A stretch of DNA of 64,000 nucleotides from Glutinoglossum americanum (Eukaryota > Ascomycota > Geoglossomycetes > Geoglossales > Geoglossaceae). The position numbers were made by a program, and so were the translations under genes. Shown here one piece after another: positions 46,101 through 56,151 of this stretch. Under the pieces are notes generated by a model. It searched no databases. It saw only the letters and a list, made by a program, of their open reading frames with translations, and was not told the DNA's origin. The stretch is from the NCBI GenBank assembly GCA_020080175.1, contig JAGHQL010000032.1:1-64000 (forward strand). Direction: 5' to 3'. The stretch's first letter is position 1; every line of letters begins with the position of its first letter.

Positions 46101-48640
46101 GTGCACGGATCGCGGAACCTCCTCCTTGGGGAATTTTATCCACCACATGTATGAAGCCCTTTTCTTCTCTACCCGATTAGAAATCTACTCTTCGCAACAT
46201 GACGTCAGCAGTCGCCACAGCGGCACAATCCCCCTAAACTCTTGGAGCGGTGCCGGCAGACGCGTGAACATGTACTTGTACGGAGTAGTGTTGCACGAAG
46301 GAAGCCGAAAAAAAATATTCGATGCTTAGCGGAGCCTCTCGGACATACCGGACCTGTATCGGTTTCCGGCCAGGCCACGTCTGCATCAAGTTCAATCCCA
46401 TTGAAGTTAACAGAGTAGATGAATTAAACTTTATTGGGTCGAGGCTGCCAACGACAAGTCACACCCTACGGGGCCACTCGGCTTCCCGACGGCCTTACGG
46501 AGCATCCCACTGTTCCGTCTTGGTTCCCCCGCGTTTTATCCCTTAGTAAATAGATGAGATCCAAATCTAAAGCGAGATGAGGCTAGAGGTGATTAAAGTT
46601 TTCTTTTCTTTTTCTTCTTTTCCCCTTTAAATGCTTAAATCTCGGAAAGATTACGAGAATAATAGTACTAACAGATACAAATTCCGGAGGAAAAGGGCCT
46701 TACGTACGCACTCCACCCTCAACCCATATTACGCGTCGTGTTCGTCCGAAGAGGCTCCCAGAAAAAATAACGAGATGTGCTCTCCCATCCCGGAAAATAA
46801 AAAGGGGAAAGAAAAAAAAAAAAAAAAAGAGGTCAATAACGTAACGCTTCCAAATTACTTTCCCCCGTCGCAATGCCATCTAAATCCCTAAATGGAAAAA
46901 AGCAAATCAGTTCCGCGGCGGCGATCGCTGCGAGCTGAGCGTTCCACAATACTATATACAAAAAGGAAAACAAAGCCCAGAAGAAAAAAGCAATCAACAG
47001 AGCCATCACGTACATATCTCAGTATGTCCAGTACGTAATCAGCATACATACAACCTTCACACCGAAGCTCGAGCGCGCCAAGAAACATAACACCCACACA
47101 AGAAACCCTCACCTTTTCCAAATCAAGAATAGAGATCGTAGTTGATATGCTACGGTAAGCAACCGGTTCCTCTTATCTCCAGGAATAGGGTTTTGTTATC
47201 CCATGGATTCATTATCTCGACCGCGAGAGGTTGGTTATTTATTCCCATGCCGGGAGAGATCCTCTGGCTCAAGTGCGAGGCAACAGGGCCCGTGTTTGTG
47301 GGGTTTGGAATGACCCGTACGAGCCGGTGCGATTACCAGATGAGCTGGATATTACTTCCTCATCTCCCTACATCTCACATGGGAGGGAACATGCTACATT
47401 CGTTCGTATCGGAGTCCGCAATACGCACAAGAAGTCCCCGGCTCGGGAGAGGCGACGCGCCTAAGAACCAACGAATGCGCTCCTATATATATAGAGGATG
47501 ATGTACGGATTGAAATATCCTCAACTAGAAATTAATAAGAAATGCGATATATACCGCACCCGTCCGTTGAAAATAACCAAAAAAAACTCCGCCTTCGTCA
47601 CGCGGTTTTCTATCCACCGAAGCCCCGCGGAGTTAGTGCTCGGGGGGGGGGGGGGGGTGAGGAATCAAAAAGATCCCTAAACACCCAACCCGCCTCCCGA
47701 TTAGGATGCCCATTGACCATCCACCTCCAGCATAACCCTTAATCCCTAGAACGCGGCACGTGCGCCCGGGAAGGGGGGGGGGATGCGATACGACTCCGCC
47801 CTGCCCCGAACCGCGCGGGATTTTTCTCGAGGAGCAGCGACTCGAACCGCACTCGGCCCGCCGTGGGGCTGGAGGTACTACCGTACGAACATCAGATGAG
47901 ACCCATTCTAACTTCTCAAGTCGTCAACACAAAATATACCCTAACCCCCCTAACCTACCCCCCCCCCCGGGACCCCCCTATTTTTTATTTTTTTATTTTT
48001 TTTCCCACCTTGCGGCTCGAACTAAAATTGTATGGTAGCCCACCGCTAAAACTCACCACTATAATAATACCATGCGATGCACCCTCTCGATGGAAGGAAG
48101 GAAAATATATAAGGAGGGGGAAATGGGATTCTACCACATCCGTCGCATAAAAACGATGGGAGTCCCGTCTTCAGGGTTCTTTTTTCCAACCCCCTTGGAG
48201 CAGGGATAATCCATTTTGGGACCGCGTTGCGCCCCGCCTTTTAAGCTTGTTGACCGGGGGAAGACAACAGGATACTTGTCTGCCCTAGTCTCAATCCCCT
48301 TCCTCAGCTAAAAGATTATGCATGTACCGCCAGAATGATCTATCACATGAACGCGAACCGTTATGTTTCCGAATCAGTGTTGTTGCTCCAACTTTAAAGC
48401 CCATGTTTGTTTTTCTAGGGGTGCTGGCTGTCCACAATGGGGGTCTATGAAGCACTATATAAAAGTAAGGCGGACGGCAGCTGTATGCATCCCGAGGACG
48501 CCGTGCATTGCATACAGTGATGCACGATTTTCCCTCGTCCCTGGAAAACTATGAATCACTCTTTACTTCTTGATGGCTCCCTCTCGGAAAGCCGAACCCC
48601 GGTTTCTGGTTCCCGCGCTATCCTATGCCGTCTTTAACCT
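43101..48640. other. 5.5-kb gene-free interval between flbA and ORC4
   Basis: No exon chain with protein similarity was found on either strand. The stretch includes A- and T-runs, 16 consecutive G at 47642-47657 and C-runs near 47960. It contains the flbA promoter and possibly a long leader, and the ORC4 3' end. A TATATAAA at about 48463 is not followed by a recognisable gene. No terminal repeats or transposon proteins were seen. Confidence 0.55.
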
Positions 48641-51600
48641 TCAGATCTCTCTGCACCACTTGGTCATGACGGCACCCAGGCTAGGCATGCTCTGCCAGAT
48701 TTCCTCTAAACCAACATCGACCCGAAACATCCGGCCCATCCTGCCAACATCTCTCGTCCCATTGCCACCAGCGACCCCGCCAAGTGCGGGGATAATAAGG
48801 TTATACTCCGCCAGCCGCTCCCAAGCTCCTAGGCCGACTTCTCTCCCCCAAATCTTCGACCCAGCGCCGACAGCAGACGCACCAGAAGCCGAAGACTGTA
48901 ATTTTACTCGAGAAGCGAGCGTTGTGTATTCATCGTAGGACATATTGAAGTTGCAGGTATCGGTGTCGAGGATGATGTCCAAACGGGCGGCGGCGATAAG
49001 CAGGGACAGCTCCAAGTCGCTCAGACCCTCTAGGATGTGGAGCTTTGACTCTGGAGGGGCTAGAGTGTTATCAATGAAGTCTTGGCCCTTGAGGTAGAGG
49101 GATTGAGGCGACAGATCGAAAATGGGGAGCAGGCATGCTACGTGAAAGTCCTTAACCCCTTTTGTTGTGTAGAATATTGACTGCAGTAGGTGTTTGAAGT
49201 CGGTATCGTTTCCTAGACCCTGCGAAGCGAGACAGTGTAAGTAAGCCTCGATGCGCCAACATAGTTTACAGGAGATGGGGATCTACGGCATACCTCGACC
49301 ACACTATTCCAAATCTGTAAAACCCCCTCCTGATCTAGTATCAAAGCCGCTTCTTCCTCTGCAGTTTGGATATCGTCTTTGTCGACCAGTAATGCCTGCT
49401 TACATATCTCCCAAAAAGCCCCGAGGCTCCTTGGTAGACCCAAATGGACATGTCGGTGACTGAAGCGGCTCTTTACTCTCTTCTCTAAGCTCTCGACGAC
49501 GTCGATTTTGGTAGTGAGGCCTAATACCAATATGGGTGCTTTGCGACCTTGAGCGACGTCGAAGAGATTATAGAGGAGAGTCTGCCTAGGATGGGAAGCG
49601 AACAGGTCAAACTCGCTGAGGATGAAAATCACAGACTTTGCCGTGTGGTTTGGGGCACTCTCTGATAATTCAGATGGGTGGGATAGAAGAGCTAGTAGGG
49701 ACGATAGTATATCCGCGTAGTTGCTGGCCTACGACAAGTCAATACTAGAGTCCTTAAAGATTAGAGTGAATGCGATCGTACCTTGCCGATTAGCTCATCT
49801 TCGATCTCCATCTCTACGCCCAATTGTCTCCATATCTCTCGTAGAGCCAGTCTGTCATCAGTGTGAATGAACCCATTTAGCCGGACAGTGTGGAAGTCTT
49901 CTCCGTGCTCAGTGGAGACCTTTGAGATAACCTTTTCAACCAGCTGCACAAGGGTTAGTATATTAGTTGGAGTTCTGCAATCACCAAAACCATACCGTAG
50001 ACTTTCCGCTACCTCTCGACCCAATGACCAACATAGAGTTCCCTTCTCCTGCCACCACTGTTTGCTCTAAGACTTGACGGACCTTCCCTTGTTCGTCGTC
50101 CAGTCCTACGAGACGGACGGCTCTTTTGCCGGTCAGTTTTTCGAGCAAGACCCTTTTTAACACCTCTACCTGCTGGTTCAAGGCGGGGCCCTGAGGCAAC
50201 TCACGAAGCTGGGCTGCATCAGCTATGGCTAAGTCGTCTTCATAGTCGGATTCGTTAACGTTCTCCGAGTTTTGAGGTATGGAGTGGGATGTCTCGAGGG
50301 GTGGCCAAGATAGAGGAAACCGATCTTTCCGTGGTCTCCCTCGGCCACTTCGGATGGGAGGCGGGTTTGAGCCACCAGGACCGCTATAGTCCTCGTTGTG
50401 GGTGATATTCGAGTCTGTATGCTCGGTGGCAGCGGTTTCCCCAACATCCTCTCTGAGAATATCCTTGAATCCCAACGCTCTGCCAACTTCAATCTGCTCA
50501 TTACCTTCAAAATTGACAGTCTTCCGCGGTCTCCCACGCCGCCTTGGGGGCGTCATAATTCCAACCAATTGATTCTCCGATGCGAGAGTGTTGTGGATGA
50601 CGGGTCTTCGGATTGTCTGACGCTCTTCAGAATGAGCAACCATATGTGAAGGATGTTGTTCCTCTCTTAAAGCAGGGGATTTATTCTCTTGAGTTGGGGC
50701 CGTTGGACTCTCGCTTTCGGGAAGGGAGACCTTTCTCGGTCTTCCACGTCCGCGCTTCGTTGGTGTTTCTTCAGATATAGGACGTTCCACAAACTCTAGC
50801 ATCTCCCCGTTCATAGTCAGAGAGGGAAAGCTGCTTTCGCTCTGGTTGGCCGAAGCCTTCCGTGGCCGTCCACGTTTTCGCTTCGTTGGTGTCTCTCCAT
50901 CTGCATCTGGCACAGACAGCTTTACTAGTGTCCCTGAAGCATGTACAGAATCAGGATCCACACTTCGACTACCACCAACGATACCACTCTCATTCCCTGA
51001 GTGTCCATTTAGGTGCGAAGTATTAACGTTGGTGATAGATTTGCGTGGTCTACCACGCTTTCTCTTAGTTGCTGAAACCCCTTGTGGATCTAAATGCTGC
51101 ATCCAGTCTCCGGGCGACATCGTGCCCACGGGTTCATCTTCTTCAGCATCTAGCAAGTCCATTGCTGATGGTCCATCCCCTATGTGTTCATTGCGATTCG
51201 GGCCACCGTTTTTCGTAGTTCTTGGTTCCCGCGGCCGGTCCCGTTGTCTTGCCCGTGTTATTATAATAGTATCACCCAGTTCGTCCGCAGAATACCGCAC
51301 CGTTTTCAACCGGCTCTCCAAACTAGACTGTCCGTTGGTCTTGCCAGTCTGACCAAGGGCAAGGAGTTCATCTTGAAAGCGATCTCCCACTGATAAATCC
51401 CACACTTCCTTTAGACCAGCCGTGACCGTACCATTCTCTTGACTAGCTTCTGCAGAGTGCCCTCCATCGCTGCGCCCGGTAAACGTCGGCCGGCTAGCGG
51501 GGGTGATGGACGATACCGCCGCATTTCTTAGCGCTTCCAATACCTTTGGGGTAGAGGATGAAGAGCTAAAATCGTCACCGATCCTTCGGCGTTTAACGGC

Positions 51601-51666
51601 CTCTCCTAGTACTGCAGTATTCTTTGGGGGTCGGCCACGCTTTCGAGAAGGAACTGCTTCAGACAT
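48641..51666 (-). CDS. orc4: Origin recognition complex subunit 4 with N-terminal AT-hooks
   Basis: Four exons, 51666-49996, 49943-49782, 49728-49294 and 49219-48641, give 948 aa, much longer than Orc4 of animals or budding yeast (roughly 430-530 aa). Orc4 is an AAA+ subunit of ORC, which marks replication origins and loads MCM. Residues 1-480 are a low-complexity extension with six AT-hook cores GRP flanked by basic residues, near 11, 206, 267, 308, 378 and 443. The AAA+ part starts near 490: Walker [10 protein letters not shown] (549-557), then [20 protein letters not shown], the Walker B position reading FILSEFDLF (Asp replaced by Ser compared with the human ILDEFD), and [16 protein letters not shown]. 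The C-terminal winged-helix half ends [12 protein letters not shown]. An ACGCG box lies about 135 bp upstream, next to a tRNA gene. Confidence 0.95.
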
Positions 51667-51800
51667 TGGGTGGATTCACCCATACAATGTCTAATGTTAA
51701 GCTGTCCTTACCACTCGAACATTAGCGACAGAATATTGCTGAGTAATTAATCACGTGCATGCTCGATCAATTTTGAAATTGCAATTGTGCGAGTTTAGAG

Positions 51801-51805
51801 CGCGT
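51801..51805 (-). promoter_or_regulatory. ACGCG (MCB/E2F-like) box before ORC4
   Basis: On the minus strand this reads AAAACGCGCT, 135 bp upstream of the ORC4 ATG. It is also only 13 bp before the tRNA gene on the other strand. Candidate cell-cycle box by consensus only. Confidence 0.35.
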
Positions 51806-51817
51806 TTTGACATACCC

Positions 51818-51942
51818 GGTCGTATGGCGCAATTGGTTAGCGCGTGGTGAATACCCCCGTATTTTGTAGTGAATTCATCAACTAATTGGTCTGGTAGGTG
51901 CTAATAACGCCAAGGCTGTGGGTTCGAGTCCCACTATGACCA
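51818..51942 (+). tRNA. tRNA-Ile (anticodon AAU) with a 51-nt non-canonical insert
   Basis: Removing 51847-51897 leaves a complete 74-nt tRNA including the discriminator base. The acceptor stem GGTCGTA pairs with TATGACC (one G-T). The D arm is GCGC/GCGC, the anticodon stem TGGTG pairs with CGCCA, the loop is CTAATAA with anticodon AAT, and the T stem GTGGG pairs with CCCAC around TTCGAGT. Discriminator base A is at 51942. The A box TGGCGCAATTGG (51825-51836) and B box GGTTCGAGTCC fit Pol III consensus, and a T7 run follows at 51951. The insert lies on the 5' side of the anticodon, whereas nuclear tRNA introns lie one base 3' of it. Anticodon AAU would read Ile codons after deamination to IAU. 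Confidence 0.9.
51847..51897 (+). other. 51-nt GT..AG insert in the tRNA anticodon arm
   Basis: The insert starts GTGAAT and ends TGGTAG. A CTAAT motif, matching the fungal branch consensus CTRAY, sits 12 nt before its end. Because GGTG occurs at both borders, the true edges may shift by up to 3-4 nt, from 51846-51896 to 51850-51900. The GT..AG register is one of these choices. The 51-nt length matches the mRNA introns in this window (49-55 nt is common). For none of the five registers could I form the 4-bp central helix of a bulge-helix-bulge motif. Confidence 0.75.
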
Positions 51943-51950
51943 TTCATTAA

Positions 51951-51957
51951 TTTTTTT
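51951..51957 (+). terminator. Pol III T-run terminator of the tRNA
   Basis: Seven T on the plus strand, 9 nt after the tRNA discriminator base, the usual Pol III stop signal. Confidence 0.85.
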
Positions 51958-52263
51958 GTCGCCGTTTTTTGGTTGAAATAATTACTTAAATACTACATAC
52001 AAACACCACAGTTAATACGCGAAAACACTAAGCAGGCAATGGATGAGATAGAGAGATCCCGCGGAGGCTGCGGTATCCGATTAACAATTAATGCTCGACG
52101 CATCTCGCACCGCCAAATGTAGAACCATCTCTGACTGAAATAGAGGGTTTAAATAAAGGTCTTTGCTTTTCCTACTAATAAGACAATAAGGAAAAATCGG
52201 GAAGCTTAGGGAAATGGGTACAGGCCGAACCGCAGCAAAACGAGCCGGAATCCAAACTTTGAT
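51958..52263. other. Intergenic tRNA / PDI-like gene
   Basis: About 300 bp of ordinary sequence holding the 3' UTR of the minus-strand PDI-like gene. Nothing else was recognised. Confidence 0.5.
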
Positions 52264-54667
52264 CTAATCTACCTTTCCGCTCGGGTTCCCACCTCCAAGT
52301 AAGCCATCCTTCCCATCTATTTTAAAGAAGCCGCCCCCTGGGCCCCCAAATCCAGCGAAGCCCTTACCTTTCTTTATTCTGCCTCGGCCCCAGACGCCAC
52401 CGCCAAAGGCACCTATTAAGAGCCCTAGAGTAAGGAAAGGGTGGCTATATGCTGCGCCACGGACTTCAAAAAAGAGGTTCTCCATACGAGATATTGTGGA
52501 TTTTGGTTTGATCTTTGGAGGTGAGATGATAACTTTTGGGATCGTCTCGAGAATGGCGGTGCGAGAGGCGCCGATATAGCTGCCAGATATGGTGGTATCC
52601 CAGTACCGCTTATTCTGTACTTCGGTTAGTTATTTATCCCGCCGATACTACCAAAGAGGGAACGAAAATAAGCTTACATCTTCGTCATTGATGACAACTC
52701 TCTCTCCATTCTTCACCTCAACTCCATAAGTGGTCCGAATCCATCGCTCCCAAAACACACCATCCACCCAGGCAAAACCAACCTCCCTCCTATCAGAGCC
52801 GTCCATGCTGATACGCATGCTCTTCGCGGATCTTAAAGCTCTCTGGTCGCCTCGATCCTCAGCTTCTTCTATCCTTAGCTGTTTGGCATCCCGCAATTCC
52901 TGCCGTTCTAACTGGAATGCTGTGGCCTGCTTGTCCATCCAGTCAAGTGCCGCTTGTTTAATCTCACGCTTGCCTGCAGCGAATTCTGCTGGTCGGGCAG
53001 GCGAAAGGATTCCGAGAACAACTAGTTTGCCATCCATGATCTCACGGGAATTGGAAGCGGTGAGTTCAGGAACGAGCGGAAGCCAAACGGATTTCATCCA
53101 GGAAAGGACTTTTCGGAAGTCTCGCATGTCTTTAGGAGCAAGGGCCTCGTATTCTGTAGGTCTTCCATCCCTTGAAACTACAAGTCGAGGCCAGGTAGTT
53201 ATTTTGAACTTGTCGGCAAGAATGGCGCTGTCGGTCTTGACAAGGACTGCATGACCGATCAAGCTCAATGTTAGACGCTCTAAAGCGGCAAAATCCTCAC
53301 TAGTCGTCGCATGGTCATAGAAGTAGATAAAGATAACCTCCTCCTTTTCCTCCAGCTCCTTGAATGCAGCTGCATCGACGTATTTCACGCCATCCCCAAG
53401 GTCGACAGCTTTTTGGGCAAAGTTGACAAAATCGCCCAATCCTCGAAGACCATCGTACTCAATTCGTTCCCCGCCTTTGAAGTAAAGAATGGTGGGGTAT
53501 CCCCGTAGTCGAACATCCTTACAGAGCCTAGACTCAAGATCACAATTGACTTCCCCGATGTTAAGTCTTCCCTTCATTTCTCTTCCAAGCTCGTCCCAAA
53601 CTGGCGCCATGGCTCTACAGTGATGACACCAAGGAGCGTAAAACTTGACAAACCATGGGTCTTGCGTCGTTGTAACTCTATCCTGGAAGCCCTCAGCTGT
53701 GAGCGGTTCAGAAGTACCCAGAGGATTTGGAGTTCGTATGGGACTGCTGGGCTTCTTGATCACTTGAGTCGCCTTCGTATCAGCTACCGCGGTCGCCTTA
53801 GTCTCACTGGCAGCAGCAGCAGCCTGTGCCACTTGTTCGTTATGTTTGGTGCCTGCCGCTATACCCCCTGCGGCGTTCTTGTCCTTTGCCGCAGGAACGT
53901 CCGGTTTCGCCGCAGTGTCCACCTCCTTAGCACCCACTTCTGGCAGTCTGACACCATCTTTAGGTCTCGAACCTGGCTTTATTGATTCAAGGATTTCCTC
54001 AACGAAGGCACTAAGCTCTGCAAGCGTTTTCACGCCTTCGAGAGACTTGACAAGTTCACCATTCTTGAATAGTACGAAAGTTGGGTATCTCTGAACGCTG
54101 TGGGTTTCACAAGCGGAACCGTATGCGATACAGTCGAGGTTAGCAAAATGGAAATTATAGTAAGGATGGAACGAGTTGAGAGAAGATTGCCGTTCCGAAG
54201 GCGGTGAGGAGGGGAGAGGATTCGACGTCTACATACATGGTTAACATGACAGAGGCACGGACATGGGACTAGAAAGCATACAAAATAGAATTCATAGAGG
54301 GTCTGCCAAGTTGGAGCTGCTGCTAGACAGTGATGACAGTATGGTGAGTACATTTTTACGAACCTAGAGTAAAGCTGTCAGCGTTTAATGGTCAACGGTG
54401 AGCCTTCGCCTCGAGAGATCCTGAGGCGGCATCACTTCATGACAGAGGATCTTGATCTCACCAGAATCCATCTTTTACCGATGCCTCGAAGGTATCCCCG
54501 GTCAGCTCCCGCAATGGAGGGACTTCCATGCTATTAAAATACGTAGGTCGTAATTCCTCAAGCTGTGATATATCTGACTCGGTTTCATTCTGTGACGAAG
54601 AAAGAGCGGGGGATAGTAAAGAGAGCGCGAGCAGCGCAGTCGACAGGATTGAGCGCATCGTTAGCAT
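52264..54667 (-). CDS. ER membrane thioredoxin/PDI-like protein with two CHHC sites
   Basis: Four exons, 54667-54462, 54363-54282, 54228-52678 and 52614-52264, give 729 aa. It resembles fungal membrane-bound disulfide isomerases (Eps1/TMX type) that oxidise or reshuffle disulfides in the ER. The N-terminus is a signal peptide (MLTMRSILSTALLALSLLSP). Thioredoxin domain 1 has SPYCHHC (CxxC at 78-81), rebuilt across intron 1, and RYPTFVLFKNGE. An Ala/Lys/Thr-rich linker of about 80 residues follows. Domain 2 has APWCHHC (297-300) and RGYPTILYFKGGERIEYDG. A thioredoxin-like region without CxxC comes next. Near the C-terminus, residues about 672-688 form a membrane segment, followed by a basic, glycine-rich cytosolic tail without HDEL. 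ATG 54658 is an alternative start. It is divergent from the NDUFA5-type gene. Confidence 0.9.
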
Positions 54668-54965
54668 CGTGGCAAAGCCGAAATCAGCAGTGGATCGGGA
54701 CAATGGAGAGGATGGCAGGGTCCCCAACAGTCTAGCAGGCTGAGGTTCGACCCTCACATATGAGCCCTAGAGAAATATAACGAGTTAAGAGAGAAAGAAA
54801 CACGTTCCACAGCATTCGAGCGATATTTTTCGAACGGTCTCCCCTGAAATCGCATATCTGTATTAATGCGCCCCTTGGGCATGCACTCACGTGCTGCTTA
54901 GTCACACCCACCTCAACTGCTCATCACCTCCGGCCATGTTCAGCGGATTTCCTTTCGTACTAAGG
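54668..54965. promoter_or_regulatory. Divergent promoter PDI-like / NDUFA5-type gene
   Basis: About 300 bp (270 if ATG 54936 is used) separates the start codons of two divergent genes. No TATA box or known operator was recognised. Confidence 0.55.
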
Positions 54966-55835
54966 ATGAGACCCTCAACCCGTCTACTGGCAGCCGCTAC
55001 CCGATTTCTGGAGCCCGGCGCTCCCACTGGGCTTACCGGACTCTTCACGCACCCAGCGCCACGCTCAGCACTCATCTACCTCTACAGTAGCACACTGGAC
55101 AAGCTTAAAGCTCTACCCGAGTCCTCAGTCTATCGGCAATCTACCGAGGCGCTCACCAAGCACCGCCTAAAGATCGTCGAGTCCGTTGAGCCAGTTGGCT
55201 ATAGGGAATGGCAAGAGCGCGCCAAGAAGCAATTGGCTGAACATTCCGCTTCCCAAGAGAATGGCAAGGCAAACGGGGGCCAGGTTGTGCGTACCGTGCA
55301 GAATGGTAGGGAATTTGTGGTGACTAAGTTGGAGCCGGAGTATGATGAAACGGAGGTGGAATGGGATGGGGAGAAGGGGTCTCCGGTGTTGGAAGGAACA
55401 CGAACGTCGGCAGAGAGGAGCAACCAGGCACAATTGGGAAGGACGACACCGGTTGAAGAGAAGACCGTACAATGGGAGCCAGAGCCTCAACTGGATGCTG
55501 AGCAGTAGGCGCCCTCCGTTCAATTGGTTTATTCCCGCCATCAATTTCTCCACAAGCTATATTAGATGCTCATCTCCTTATCCCTATGCAGGACCGCAGA
55601 GATAGAAAACAAAATCGGCGCCGGCCTCATCGAGGAGGTAATTCAGGTAGCAGAAGGGGAATTAAAACTCGTAGATGCCATGACCCAGTCGAAAGTGTAA
55701 GGCCCCCTTCAACGACCCCTACCATTCTTATTTCTAGTTATACTAAACACTCACCTTATTGGCCTATATAGGTGGGAGGAACTCGAGGAGAAGCCCTCAC
55801 CTGGCCAATGGACATATTTTGAACGAAAGACGTGA
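54966..55835 (+). CDS. NADH:ubiquinone oxidoreductase 29.9 kDa subunit (NDUFA5/B13)
   Basis: Three exons, 54966-55504, 55592-55696 and 55772-55835, give 235 aa. This is an accessory subunit of the matrix arm of mitochondrial complex I. The start MRPSTRLLAAATRFLEPG matches the fungal N-terminus; ATG 54936, ten codons upstream, is the first in frame and cannot be excluded. The conserved core is GLTGLFTHPAPRSALIYLYS, LPESSVYRQSTEALTKHRL and YREW. The fungal extension carries EEWDGEKG-like EVEWDGEKGSPVLEGTRT. The ETC-subunit tail IENKIGAGLIEEVIQVAEGE is followed by WEELEEKPSPGQWTYFERKT. The unspliced frame ends at a TAG that belongs to intron 1 (its GTAGGC donor), so the last two exons are easily missed. 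Confidence 0.93.
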
Positions 55836-56151
55836 CTTCAACTCGCTGCGATATCCCGAAACCTACACTGTATGAATACACTCTGAATATTAACTAGATA
55901 TGAAGATCTGTTCGATTTGATATTCCCTCCTGAGCTTATAATTGGGTGATTCCTACGATCGACTATAGCGAGTTCGTCTCACGCCAGAGTGCCAGACAGC
56001 AGAATAAACGGTCCCTGTAATATCTAGAAATTATGCGACGGCAAAGTCTATCTCTGTACCTGAATCAAATTTGATCTAAACGGAAGATTTATAAGTTTAT
56101 ATGCCTCCTCGCCCCTTTGTATGTACATACATACAAATGTAGTCCTCGTGA
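55836..56151. other. Convergent intergenic NDUFA5 / DHODH
   Basis: 316 bp of AT-rich sequence between convergent stop codons, including repeated GTACATACATACA near 56120. Only 3' UTR content is expected. Confidence 0.5.

Noticed and set aside
48463-48560. TATA box of a plus-strand gene
   Set aside because: TATATAAA is present but the following sequence has only short frames and then the antisense of ORC4.
51846-51900. Archaeal-type bulge-helix-bulge intron in the tRNA
   Set aside because: In none of the five possible insert registers does the required 4-bp helix form between the two splice sites.
51818-51942. Canonical 37/38 tRNA intron with a different anticodon
   Set aside because: Reading through the 5' half would place A instead of the invariant U at position 33 and leave no matching loop, so the canonical position does not work.
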